A stretch of DNA of 64,000 bases from Nothopassalora personata (GCA_033816765.1 CM066290.1:3534001-3598000); one strand, 5' to 3'; positions 33,077 to 45,200 are shown, numbered from the stretch's first letter. The notes: generated from the letters alone by a model not told the origin. Translations and numbers: made by a program.

Positions 33077-35525
33077 ATGTCCGACAACACGCTTAGGAAC
33101 ACGAGCTCGCCTACGAACATAGACGACGCCGAGGAGAGGAAGAGGATTATCGCCGAGGGCTTCGGCGCGAGCGACGACGACGACGCTAGCGAGGGCGAGG
33201 GCTCGGTCGCTAGCGGAACCGCGGGTGCGGTTAGGTCTAGGGTCTAGAACAGGGCCGCGTTAAACAGGCTAAAGAACAATAGGCAGTAGAACACGCCCTA
33301 GCCCTAGTCCCCGCTCCCGACTAGGAACACGAGTAGCAGCGTAGTCGCATCCTCGGGTAAGCCTACGAACCCGAGTAACAACCGGCTTATAGGCGGGGTC
33401 GATAGGAAGAGCGGGAACGGGATCTAGGTCGAGGGCTCGAACATCGGCTCGAAGGCGTCGGAGCCCGAGTAGACGTAGGAGGACATATAGGCGATCGCGA
33501 ACGCGGAGGGCAAGAGGCTTAACACCGTGCTAGTTAACGACACTAGGCGTAGCGAGCCGGACCCGGAGAGGAAGTACCTTACGCGCGGGGCGAACGACTC
33601 GATCGTAACTAGGGCCCCGGCGATCCTCCCGAACCCGAGCTATAGCGAGTATAGCCTCGGGATCGGGGAGGTAAAGCCGGACGAGAAGACGGGCAAGTCT
33701 AAGCTCTACACCGACATCGTAATAAAGGGGCCGGACTAGTTACTAAGCTAGTAGACGAGCAAGTTCGTAGTAATAGAGGGCGTCCCGGACAATATCTTAG
33801 ACAAGCCCCCGAGGATAGTTAACGGTAGGCCGGAGCGCAGGATCGGGCACGACTTCGCGCGCATCGGCTTGCCTAAGTTGTGCTTCGCGCCTATCTTCGA
33901 GACCCTAAAGACGAGCATGCCCTCGATCCTAGACTCGGTCTCGCGCACACCCGGCTACTACTAGTTAAACGCGTCCTAGGGCGTTAGCGGCAGCCCGGGC
34001 AACTTTATCTATAGGGGCGAGGGCGGAGTCTAGCGCAACACCTATAGGCTGTACGAGGCCATAAAGATGCTCGGCGGGATAAGCGGCTACGGCTCGGCGT
34101 CGATCGCGGTATCGGTCGGGAACGAGTTTAGGATAGAGGGCGGGAAGCTAGTCCCGGACGCGGGCAAGTACGAGTTAAGCATTAAGATCCATAACTTCTT
34201 CCTAAGCAAGAGGGTGTCGTACTATAGCCCCCCGCAGTCGTCCGCAACCGGGTTCGAGGTCGACGAGGACATCTTTAACGACGCCGAGATCCTAGTCCAG
34301 AACACGGGCACGAGCTCGGCCTTCGACAGCACCGCGACGGCGTTCGGGGGCGGCGGCATAGACCCGTTCTTCGGCGCTGTCTCGGGCGTGACCTAGAACG
34401 CGGTCCCGGGCTAGAACTCACAGCAGTTGCTCTACTAGGACGCGCTCTCGGACACACACTAGTACACGCATACGCACAGGTACGTCGTCGGGTTCTTGCT
34501 CTCCAACGCATCGGCGCTCGGGTTGATGTACGCGTTTAAAAAGAGGCACGGGACCACGACTACGTACTCGAGCGTAAGCTAGTACCTCGTTATAGACGAC
34601 CCTATAAGCGCGAGGATCGACACGATCGAGTGGAGGAAGAGGACTATGATCGACAGTAGCAGCGTAAGCGCCGGTAAGCACACGATTAGAAGCAAGTGCA
34701 TAGACGCGACGATAAACCTAATAAGGCGCTTATACGCTATCTCGGACAGGACCACGTACCCGGACGTCTGCAGGGGCATGCTCCTAATCGCCAACTCGAG
34801 TCTACTCAAGGTCGTGTGCGTGGGTATCAGCCCGTACGAGAACGGTATCCTGCCCCCCTTCGCGACCGCGCTGGCGTACTCGCCTAGGAAGTGCATCGGG
34901 GTCACGCCTTCAGTCCAGGTGCTGAGCTAGGTTATGTCCCTCTGCGCGATAGAGATTAAGGACAGGTACGCTAACAAGAACGCGGACTCGGGTATTACTA
35001 GGTACCTAACTAGGGACGAGTACACGTCCAGATTCGCGATAATGCTTAGGTGCTCGTACTCGTGCGTAGAGGCAGGCGTGGCCTTCGTCAACTGCTCGCC
35101 CGTAATCACGAACATGGTCTCGAAGACGTGCCTAAGCAGGTCGTTGTTCTCGGAGTGGATCGCCAACATCGTCCTAATCCACTTCATGCACGGGCGCAAG
35201 CTCACGATCGTGTCTATGGGCTCGGCCGCCGACAGGACCATCGACCAGGCCGTGGGCTCGTACCCCACCGTGCACTCGAGCATGAGCCTAATCAAGACCA
35301 TGAACCCGGCCGCCATCGCGCGCATGAGCGTGACTAAGAACGAGTCCGAGAGCATGATCCCTAACGCGCTCACGCCCGCGGAGATGCTCATCGACTCGAT
35401 CGTGGGCACGAGCAGAAGCGTAGACCCGAAGACGGGCTTCCACTGGATCAGGTACTAGGACGCGACGTTGAGGACGTTCATCGGCACGGACACGATCAGA
35501 GGCCTGGTCCTGAGGCTCGTTGACC
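33077..35525 (+). pseudogene. Large virus-like gene with UDG-like C-terminus, 21 in-frame TAGs
   Basis: One reading frame runs from the ATG at 33077 to beyond 35458 without a frameshift. It is interrupted by 21 TAG codons and, in my reading, no TAA or TGA. Residues 1-120 are acidic and low-complexity. Residues 120-500 are a region of unknown fold. The last 250 residues resemble the uracil-DNA glycosylase fold: a strand ending in GISPY (34823-34837, where active enzymes have GxDPY), ALAYSPRKC, AFVNCSPVI, LTIVSMGSAA and HSSMS (35273-35287, where active enzymes have HPSPL). Substitution at both catalytic loops suggests a non-enzymatic, structural role if ever expressed. The frame keeps viral codon style past the last TAG to about 35525, where it is cut by the junction. 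It cannot encode the full protein as it stands. Confidence 0.7.
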
Positions 35526-35535
35526 ACGCACCCGA

Positions 35536-36000
35536 CCGTCTCCACGATCACGTCCGAGTGCGGTCTCCAGTACGGAAATCATCACCAAAAGGAATTGCAC
35601 TGTCTGCACATGTCTTTGCCCGGAACGCGTCACTCTCCCTGACCTGCCACGATGGTGGTCATGACCTGCAGCCAGCGTGTTCGGGACGTGTGAGCAGATT
35701 CTGCTTTGGACTAAATGCCAGCCTGATCAGTCCGCAGGTACTGCTGGACGCGGCACGCTCTCCTCCTGTTACTACGTGGATGTGGTTCTGACGATGGGAA
35801 AACATTATGCCGTGCAAAATGCGTTGACGCGAGGCCAGCGCAGTGGCGATGCGGTCTTGGCACTGGAGAGGTACCACTTTCGTTGTTTCGATGTCACGAT
35901 CCAAGCTTACAGTGCTGATTTCGAAAAGTCTATGGGCAGCCCCCATTTTCGTCTATGGTCAGCCCCCATGCTGAGTCATTGTTGCACATAACTATATCAT
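35536..36000. other. Un-RIPped spacer between virus-like block and repeat nest
   Basis: CpA and TpG are plentiful, as in the host genes. No gene is recognised. A short direct repeat sharing GCAGCCCCCAT/TCAGCCCCCAT lies near 35932-35971. Confidence 0.4.
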
Positions 36001-36378
36001 CGTATAGGTTGTTAACGCGACGTTATCGCTACGTTATCGCTTGTATCTTACGCTACTTCTGCCGTCGCGTCGTCGCGTCGTTAGGGGATTCTTAAAGAAT
36101 CTATATTATACCCTACTTTCTTGTTATTAACGTACATTACCTTAGCCTTTTAGTATTAACGAGAACTATATTCTCTATCGCAATATTACCTTAAAATTTA
36201 CCTTAATACGGGCCTAGCCTAAGCTATAGCGATATTAAGTACGTAGATTACTTAGTAAACAAGACTAGTAGGGTATATATATAAGGTTCTAACTCTTAAT
36301 TTAGGTACTAATTGTAGTATATTATCTACCTATAACTATACGTTAATAACATATAGTATACCTTAATTATATAGATTA
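36000..36378. repeat. RIPped repeat start
   Basis: From about 36.0 kb CpA and TpG nearly vanish and TpA dominates, marking RIPped repeat DNA. A short tandem (CGTTATCGC-type) lies at about 36020-36045. No coding domain is readable. Confidence 0.5.
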
Positions 36379-37370
36379 ATAATATAACTAGTATAAGAAC
36401 TATAAGGGGATATCGTAATATATAGTATACTTACAATATTATAATTATAGATAAACTAAATCTTACCTTCTTCTATAGACGCTATACACGTCGTTTAGTA
36501 TATATATACACGTTACGTACGGCTTACTAAGCCGGGCCTAGCCGTATATTATATATAAGGGTTCGCTATAGGCTACCCTTATAACTACCTCCCCTTCTAG
36601 GGTAAGCTACCCTTAGCTCGCGGCTTTAGGAGGTTTCTATATAGTACTTCTATCTACTTCTCGCTAGTTCCGGTACTATACGGTTCGCCTACGTATTACG
36701 TACGTATCGTTATTAGGGTATAAGAGATTAAAGTTATAGTTACCCGGTTAACTAACTCGAGGGTTTAAAAAGTATACCCTTTCCCCCCTTCTTCCTCTTA
36801 CTTATACTACGTTCTCGTAGGGTACTATACTAGTACTACTAGCTCCTTACTAGCTTCTTACTAGCTCCTTACTAGCGTACCGCTAGTATTACTATAGCTT
36901 CTAAAGAAGCTATCCTAGATTAACTCCGCTAGAGGACCTAGTACGTAATTTACTAGACCTACCAATACTATTACTAGTACTACTATAGATATCTAGCGTA
37001 CTAGGTATACTAGATATACTAGTAAAGCGTAAGCTTAGCGTATTAGGGCCGTAGACCCTAAAATTATTACTAGCTAACCGCCTTAGTATAGATATTAAGA
37101 TATACCTACGCTACCTCCCCTACTTTATATATAGTAAGGTTTTATTAGGTTTAGTATAACCTAATAATATTATAAGTTAAGAAGATAAGCTTAATTAGGT
37201 TTCTTTTAAGGTAGATAAGACGTTAAGGGAGAGTAGTATATTACGGAATAATTCCCATAGACCCTAGAATTATAATAACTAAACGAGTACGTAACTTATC
37301 CTACCTAAGTGCTTAGACTTAGGGCAATTAGACTACTTATGCTTAGAATAATTAGACTAATTACCGAGAT
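36379..37370 (+). repeat. LTR-like repeat, copy 1
   Basis: About 36379-36960 is a diverged direct copy of sequence at 63319-63890. Shared anchors are TATAAGGGGAT, CTTCTATAGACGCTATAC, GCTAAGCCGGGC, TACCCTTAGCTCGCGGCTTT and CTCGAGGGTTTAA. The far copy begins TGTAAGG and lies just after a chromodomain Gypsy coding region, so this is probably an LTR of that family. The differences between copies are mostly C/T and G/A, as RIP produces. Confidence 0.6.
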
Positions 37371-37376
37371 CTACGA

Positions 37377-37737
37377 ATCTCCTTTATATTTAGGAACGCT
37401 AAGAATCCCTTATAGTTTTAATACGTTTAACTTACTGTTTAACATTACTATTTAGAATACACTATACCTAACCTCTACCTTACTACTACTTAGTCTCTAC
37501 GAGATAAGACAGCTACTACTTTATTACTCTCCCTTAACTTCCTATCGGCCCGAGAATAAACCCGATTAAGCTTATCTTCTTAACTTATAATATTATTAGG
37601 TTATACTAAACCTAATAGCTTTAAACGTCCTCTACAATAGGAGATCGATAGAGTAATAGGGGAACACCCGCCCCTAGTTAAGTAAGTAGAGCCCGGGGAC
37701 CTTAGACCGCGAACGATGCTATTAATGCCTTAGCTAA
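37377..37737 (+). repeat. LTR-end plus leader repeat, copy 1
   Basis: Homologous to 57590-57940 (shared CTCCTTTATATTTAGGAA, then CTAAACCTAAT and AATAGGAGATCG). Part of it also matches, in reverse orientation, the un-RIPped solo LTR at 41835-42221. It therefore contains the end of that LTR family and the following leader, and it is cut by the insertion of the next Gypsy element. Confidence 0.55.
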
Positions 37738-38104
37738 TATTAACGACTAATGGGTTGTGTTAACCTTAGGTTTAGAGGGGGTCCCTTAGGTCTAACTTGC
37801 CCTAATTTCATTTAGGTTTAATTAGACATTTAGGCAAGCTAGTAGGACCTAGTATAGCTATTAAGATATATACTGCGTAGTTAAGCATTGTAAGCGTAGT
37901 ATTAAGGAAACAATTCAATTTATACCTCTCGAGTAGAGGGCATAGGGGATTGAGTCCGCTAATCCTCTTGTTTATCTAGCTACTACGCTACTCGTTACGT
38001 GACCTAATTTCACGGTCCCGAGACCGGTAAATACCCCTACTTACATAAGCGCCGCTCTATACTACTACAACTCGGATAGGCCTACATAGGGTAGTTAGTA
38101 GACA
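37738..38104 (+). repeat. Gypsy LTR, left copy
   Basis: Begins TATTAACGA (probably TG before mutation) and ends AGTAGACA. It matches 56311-56678 over its length with scattered transitions. It contains one copy of the palindromic CCGGTCCCGGGACCGG-type motif near 38011-38028. Confidence 0.65.
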
Positions 38105-38159
38105 TTATTTTAGTAGTTAATAAGGGGGGTTATTAAGTGTACACCCGGTAGCGTATTAG

Positions 38160-38300
38160 TATCTAGTTTATAAGGTCAAAATTACGGTTTAAGGTCTAAG
38201 GTTCACGGTTAAGGTTATTACTTAAGGTTAAGGTTCACGGTTAAGGTCGACTAAGGTCGAAAACACTTAAGGTCTAAGGTATTTAGTAACAATTACGGTT
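38160..38300. repeat. Degenerate short tandem repeat (TTAAGGTT-type)
   Basis: Repeated units like TTAAGGTTCACGG and TTAAGGTCTAAGG occur several times just inside the left LTR. This is probably a leader repeat of the element. Confidence 0.5.
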
Positions 38301-41300
38301 ATAAGGTCCTATTAAGTAACAGCTAGTATTAGCGCATTCTAAAGTAAGCACTACGTAACAATAGATACGGCTACATTACTAGAAAAACTTAGTACCTTTA
38401 CCGACATAGGTAGAGGCTACGAACAGCCTATAAACCCCACGAAATGGAAGGGGTCTATAGGGATTCTATCCCTTATAAGGGGATAGAGGAATCGGAGGAA
38501 GGGGAAACACCTAAATCTAGTAAAGAAGGGAGAAGCGGAACTAACGCCGCTAAATTAGGTATAGGTGTAGGAACGAATAGCACAATTGGAATAGATACTA
38601 TAACTGCCCTCTTTAGACGATTAGCAGTAGTAATAGAAAACGCTAGCCCTCGCTTTCTACCTCTAGGAGGTACTAAGAATCCGTTCTTTAATAGCACTAA
38701 TGCTACTAAGTTCTAGGAGCGGTTTAGCGACCTAATAGACTAGTATCCGCCTCGGTTATCTATTAAGAAGGATAATTTCTAGGGCAGGTTTAAGCGCAAT
38801 TGCGAAACTACTATCCGGCGCGTAGTTATAAGGCTGCCTAGGTAGCTTACTAATAAGGCACGTTTTAGGAGGGCGTTTTTATTAGAGTTCTTAAGGTTTA
38901 ACGCCTACTCGATATTAGGGAGTCGGGAATATCTTAAGGAGATTGTTAGGGCGTAGTAAGGTAAGAGGCCCGAAGAATAGGATATAAAGGAATTTATCCG
39001 CCTATTTATATCCTTAACTGACCTAATTGAACCTAAGGATTTGGATAATAGCTCCCGGAGTCGCCTCCTCCTTTAGGGATTGCTAGAGGTAGTCGCAAAA
39101 GCGGTCTATAAGGCTTACGGGCTTTACCTAAAGCAACCTAAGAAGTTTAGGGACTTTTAGAGGATCCTCGATAAAGCTACTAGCATCGTAGATAGCGAGG
39201 AGGGATAGAAAGCTATACATATAGATTTCCCTCTTACTTTACCTTAGCTATACCGCTTAGTCGTAAAGTAAATACCGCGCCTTAAGCCTAAGATTAACAC
39301 GCTTAAGAAGACTACCTCTAGGACTATTATTAATAATAACCTAATCTAGAAGGTAGCTAAAATAAGTATACGTGTATACTAGCGCGGTCGCGTCGCGGAC
39401 GCGGGTGCCTTCTACCCGAGCGAGAATTAACGCTCTATATAACCGGAGAGGCACGACCTAGACACGAAACTGTAGGTTTACGTAATATAGCGTCCCCTAT
39501 CCTAGAATCGCGAATAGTCTAAAGCGATAGATAGTTATTACTATAACTATAGTAGTTCGAAGTACTAGGCTAGTAATTATAGGGCGATAAGGTTCTTAAT
39601 ATCCCGGGGCTATATATACCTCGCCCCGAACAACTAGTAGTATCTAGGGAAAGAAGGCGATCCGCGTCCTACTAAATTCAACTTTCGGAGGGACTATAGT
39701 AAACCGAAACTGCTCTATATACTCCCTCTACTCGAAGAACATTATAGACCGATCGAGTTTAATAACTAGTATAAGATTCCCGCACTACGTAAGTAATAGA
39801 TAGGTAGGGACTATACTAGGGTAATAAAGGTTACGCCTCCTAACTATTCTAAGCCCCCTCCTAACTTTAGGCATTTAATAGAGTATAGCCCTTAGGACGT
39901 ACGGTCTAGCTAAATAGAGAAGGCTACTAGGACATATTAGGTCTCATTTAGAGAAAGTAAAGCGGAGTAGGCAATCGACTTAGGCGAGCTTAATAAGGTA
40001 TCTACCTACCCTATGTAGTCTAATAAAGTAAAAGGGAAGGCACCCGTAGGTATTCTAAAGAATCCGCACCCGAGGACCCGGTCCTTAGCCTAGGATCTAC
40101 GAGCCCGAGCTAAGGCTACTAAGAAAGTTCGCCTTTAATTAGAATAGGAGATCCGGTAAGCTAAGATTAACTAGTAGGAGGTTAAAATAATTAACGAAGT
40201 TAGTACTTAAATAAGCGAAACTTAATTATTAGCTAAATCCGGGGTAACCCTAGGAAGGGGAAATAATGCCTAAGTGAATAAACTAGAGAACGATGCTAGC
40301 AAAGGACTGCCTAAGGATATACCTATTAGTCCCGTGAACGCCCCCTTCGTATAAAGGAAGCGTATATAGAATGCTAAGACTATAAGGATTAATAACTACG
40401 TCCGATAATATAGTTTAGCTAGTAATAGCCCGGTTATAAAGAAAGAGGGTATTATCTACTACATTAATTAGATCCTCTAGACAACGTTTCCTAATGTAAA
40501 TGCCTAGGATTAGTTTCAATATAGTCGCTAGTTCGAGGCTGCCCTCTTCGGTCGCGTTACTAACACCCCCGCTCTTTAGGAGAAGCTCGCTATAGTGCGA
40601 CGCCTTATAGGAAAGGACCCTAAGGTTCGCACTAGATAAGTAGTTACCTATAAAGATAAACCTAAGTATAATAATGAGGTCTTCCGCGAAGATAGTTAGG
40701 CCTAGTATGTCGGAGTGTATTTAACTATACTTTACTCTAAAGGTGCGGTCCCTACTACTAAGCTATATAAGGACGTTAAGAAAATCGGACTCTCTAGTGT
40801 CCTTAACAACTTTACTATAGTCCCTAGTCCTTAAGTAGTAGCGGAGTTTAGGATAAACAAGAACTAGATTAGGTGTCTAATTAATAAGGGTTCCGAGGTG
40901 AATATTATCGGCTAGAGGAACGCTTATAGGTTTAGGTTACTAGTAATGTCGAGTACTTAGCTTACCTTTCGAGGTGCTAGAGGGCGGGCCTAGTTTAAAG
41001 GTGTTATAGGCAATTTAGATATTTAGGTATTTAGGGTTTACTACTAAGTAGACATGTTTATCTCCTCGGATCTAAACTTACTAACAATCCTAGGACGTCC
41101 GTAGGCCCGTAAGGTGCGGCTTACTGCCCGTAACTGCGATAATAGTTCGTAGGAGGGGACTATTACTAGCCGTAAAGGTAAAAGTGTTATATTTACTACC
41201 CTAGTTAGCTCGGATAGATACAAGACCCTTTAAGAACTATTAAAAGCGTCGGGAAATAGAAGGGTAGGTTAAGTTACGGCGCTTAACCTACCGGTAACTT

Positions 41301-41365
41301 ACTAAAGCCGGATTTAATAAAATTAGTAAGGTTCTCGTACTATCTCGGAGAAACCTCGGACTTTA

Positions 41366-41391
41366 ATTTACCGGTCCCGGGACCGGTAAAT
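41366..41391. repeat. 26-bp perfect palindrome around CCGGTCCCGGGACCGG
   Basis: A perfect inverted repeat with TTTA/TAAA at its edges. Another perfect copy is at 45587-45612, and near-perfect copies sit in the two Gypsy LTRs (about 38007-38032 and 56581-56606). It contains no CpA in its core, so RIP cannot change it, which may explain its preservation. Confidence 0.7.
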
Positions 41392-41834
41392 AGCTATAGT
41401 AAGGGAAACGGATATAACTACGACACGACGCATCTATAGGAACCCGGCAAGGCTCTAACGCCTAGTAACCATTTAGCTCACTTATTAGGATTGCTTAGGA
41501 GTGCTAGAATAAAGGAACGAGTTATAGAAATTAGAATAGGCGCGTTTAAGAAGATTCTATTACTAACGTTTATTTAGTTTAAGGGGATTAGCCCTCCGAG
41601 ATCTTAAGGCAATCTACATTAAATACTTAGGCACGGAAGCAATAAGTAGGCTAATATATAGCTAATATTAGGATGCCGTAGGTCTTTACGATATATAAGC
41701 GTAAGGCGGATAAGAAGAAGCTAGTAGACACGAGCGTTTACGAACGACTAGAATTACGAGTTAAGGGAGATATAGAATAGAAGCGTAGGGCACTATACCT
41801 AGAGTCTAAGATGCCTAAAGGACAAGGTCCGTTT

Positions 41835-42221
41835 TGTTATTGTCTCGTTCCAGGGCTAGTCTCAAAAGAGAGATAAGTCAAGTCACGTGGCGGTATTATT
41901 CTTTGGAGAGGCTGAAGCAAGCTGAGCGAAGATAAATGATAGGAATAAGAGTTGTATTCCAATCAGTGAGATAGTAACATGAGTTGAACGCATCAGAACC
42001 ATAAGGGTTTCTAGCGTTCCTAAATACAAAGGAGATTCGCGGCGTAGAGCCTATGGCTCAGTATGATCACCTTGATCAGTCCCACTGAGCATACTGATCA
42101 CACTGATCAGTCCGTGAAGTGATCAGTGTCACGTGCGTCTGGATGATCAGTATCACGTGTTTCCAAGTGATCAGTGTTTCGTGTGTCTGGTCGGGGCTGC
42201 CGTTTGGACCGAACCGTAACA
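41835..42221 (-). mobile_element. Un-RIPped solo LTR with CGTTT target duplication
   Basis: On the minus strand it begins TGTTACGGTTC and ends GAGACAATAACA, giving the TG...CA ends of an LTR. It is flanked on both sides by CGTTT (41830-41834 and 42222-42226). CpA and TpG are abundant, unlike the Gypsy sequence around it. It contains about seven TGATCA sites within 42063-42175. Parts match, in opposite orientation, the RIPped repeats at 37377 and 57590, and its TGTTACGG start matches 57398. It sits in the Gypsy polyprotein just ahead of the reverse transcriptase, and the Gypsy frame resumes after it. Confidence 0.75.
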
Positions 42222-45200
42222 CGTTTAACGGGAAGTACTTAACTAAGAAATTCTTAAGTATTGAGCGAGGTAGCCGGATTACTCTAGAACGGCTTACCTT
42301 AATTAAGGTTAGCATTAAGCTATTGCTAATAGAAAGGGCCTTATTCGATAAGATGCTCTATAACCGGAAGGCAGTTCTCGCTTAGGATTTTAGTTATATA
42401 AGGCAAATTAGGTACGACGTTATACTACCTTAGAAGATTAACACGGTCCCTTATAGGCTATAGTAGGCACGCCCTATCCGGTTGCACCTAAGTCTTAGGG
42501 CAATTATTAAGCGCATAATTAGAGCCCGGATTAAGAATAACATCCTAGAATACTTATAAGGGGCATATTCTAATAGCTAGTTCCTAGTCGTAAAGAAGGT
42601 TAATGCCTCTAGAAGCGATATGCCATATCGGTTAATTAACTTAGCTATACTCCTAAATAAGGTTACTATACGCGATACTAACATTCCACCGGACACGGAT
42701 AGCTTCTTAGAGGATTTTGCCGGGTACCGAGTCGCTTTACTTATAGACCTGTTTTTAGGTTATAATTAGATTACTTTAGATAAGTCCTACCGGGACTTAA
42801 TAGCCTTCATAGCCCCTCTTAGCCTAGTACGTAACACGACTCTACCTTAAGGAGCTACTAATTTAGTTGCTTAGTTCGTACGTGCGGTAATAAAGATTCT
42901 ACTTAATTATATCTCGCATCGAGCGAAGCCGTTTCTCGATAACATCGGTATTAAGGGACTAACTAAGGACTATAGGAATGTAGAAGTAGAGCCTAGGTTA
43001 AGGAAATAGGTCGTTAAGCACATTGTTTCCCTAGATCTAGTTCTTACTAACCTAGAAAGAGCTAGTACGGTAGTTGCTAGAGGCAAATCCTAATAGTTAT
43101 ACGAAAAGCTTAAGATTGTTAGGTACGTTACTAGCCCGGATAGTCGCTATCCTAACCTAAAGGTTATAGCTAAGATCCTAGATTAGCCTACGCCTACCTA
43201 TATTAAGGAGGTCCGCACCTATATAGGGCTATATATATACTTCCGGATATAGATCCCCTAGTTTGTTATTATCGCTTAACTAATATATAAGCTGCTAAAG
43301 AAGGACGCCGAGTTCACCTAGATAGAAAATAAGTAGTTCTCAAAAGAAGAGGTTACTAGATATCTTATGTAGGCTCTAGCCTTAGTTACCCTCTACTACT
43401 TACCTAGTGCTAGGTCTATCTTTATCTTAGTTAATGCTAGCGGCACTAGATAGGGATGTATCGTTTCTTAAGAATTAATAGATAGTACCCGACGGCGTTA
43501 CCCGGTACGGTATAAGAGTAGAATCTAGAACGCGTTAGAATCTAGATATAATGCTAGTAAGCGGGAATGCCTTAGGGTCCTTAAGGGGCTTAAGAAGATC
43601 TAGAGATATGTTACTAGCGTTAATTTTGTCCTTAAGGTTAATACTAAGACACTTATATAGTAGCTTAACCGGCCGGCTTCGGACCTACCTAACTCGGCAA
43701 TAGCCCGGTAGGTCGTATAGATTAGGCTATTTACGTTCGAAGTGAAGCACGTTACGGGGACTAGGTATACTAGCCTAGATGCCCTATCTCGTAGGCCCTC
43801 TACACCTTAGGAACCTAGAGAAGCTAACGAAGACGAAGTCGACCGGATAATTAATAATAAGCTATTCGGGTACCCGGAGCCGGTCGACACCTATCTAGTT
43901 AAAATCTAGAAAATACGACATCTCGGGGACTAATACTCTAAAAGCTCTTAGTAACTTACTTAGGTTATAGAAAATAGGACCCGGCCCGATAGTATTACCC
44001 GTACTAAGTACCGGCGGCTAGTAAAGAAGAGCGTTAACTTCTTTATCCGGGATTAGTTGCTATTCTTCTAGAAGCGCCGAGGAGCACCGTTATAACTTAT
44101 AATTAACGATAATAAGGCTTAGAAGGAGATCGTTATAGAATGCTATAAAAGACACGGTTATCGTAGCGCTAAGGTTATGTATAACCTTATTTCCGATCGG
44201 TATTACTAGGACGGGTGCTTCGCCGATGTCTCTACGTAGGTTCGAAGTTATACTCCTTATAGGTTTTACGAAGGCAACTAGCGCGCTAGTAAGCTTCACT
44301 TATTAACCCCTTAGGTTATTAGTAAGAAGGAGTACTCGGACCCCGTCTAGGTACATAAAAATAGATACCTCCTAGTTACGCGCGAAGCACTTAGTAACTA
44401 GATCGAGGCTAGAGTAATGAGGGCACCTCCTAGCTCTAAGACGGTTACTAAGTTTCTATATAAGGATGTCTTCTATAGGCACGGCTAATATACTAAAATT
44501 GTGCTTAATAACGCTACGGTTTATATAGCTAAGGTTAAGCGGTTACTCGTAGGACTTAGTGTTCGAAGGATCCGAATATTACCGTACTATCCGTAGTCTA
44601 ATGCTCCGGTCGAGGTTAGACACCGTCCGATTCTTATAGCGTTAGTAAAGCTTATAAGGAACATATACCGCGGATAGGAGCAATAGGTACCCGCTATATT
44701 ATAGGCTAATAGGACTACAACCTATCGTACTACTAGAATAACGCTAGCTTAGGTCCTATATAGCTATCGCACGATTCTACCAATTGAGGTTAAGTACCCG
44801 ACGTAGGCAAATTATTAATAGGGATTAGTTAGGACGACTAAGGACCTACTTGCTATACGTGCGCGTTAACTCTAGGCTCGAGACCTTAGTTTAGAAGAGC
44901 TACATACTCGAAGGAAGCGACTAAGAGAACTTAGTAAGGACTACTTTAATTCTTACCGGAATGTTAACTTTATTAGTTTCTAAAAGGGCGACCTTATTAC
45001 AAGGTTCGATAAGCTATATAAGGATAACTTCTTACGTAAGATCGGTTACCGATAGTAAGGTCTATATCGGGTGTCTAGTGTCTCTAGGGAGTTTAGTACC
45101 TATATTCTTAAGGAACTTAATAGTACGCTAATAAAGGGTGTTTAGGTACGAGAAAACCTTAAGCTAGTTCTAGAGCTTCGCCCGGATAACATAGGAGTAC

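Larger units (their letters stand above)
28064..35535. mobile_element. Endogenous DNA-virus-like fragment (PolB, SF3 helicase, UDG-like)
   Basis: The block is GC-rich with codons ending almost only in G or C (AGG for Arg, CAG for Gln, TCG/AGC for Ser). It has no introns, tightly packed genes and replication functions not expected as fungal chromosomal genes in this arrangement. From left to right it holds a truncated minus-strand fragment, a small F-box-like frame, a B-family DNA polymerase (minus), an SF3 helicase (plus), a small unknown frame (plus) and a long frame with a UDG-like end (plus) cut off at about 35525. Both ends are coding sequence cut off by host-like or repeat DNA. No terminal repeats or target-site duplication were found. 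The middle-to-right part is RIP-mutated. Lineage is undetermined: no capsid, packaging ATPase or protease gene is in view. Confidence 0.8.

Noticed and set aside
33077..35525. Use of TAG as a sense codon (alternative genetic code)
   Set aside because: CAG is used for Gln in the un-RIPped genes of the same block, and the TAG-rich interval also shows CTA/GTA/ATA enrichment expected from RIP on the other strand. A recoded gene would not need that.
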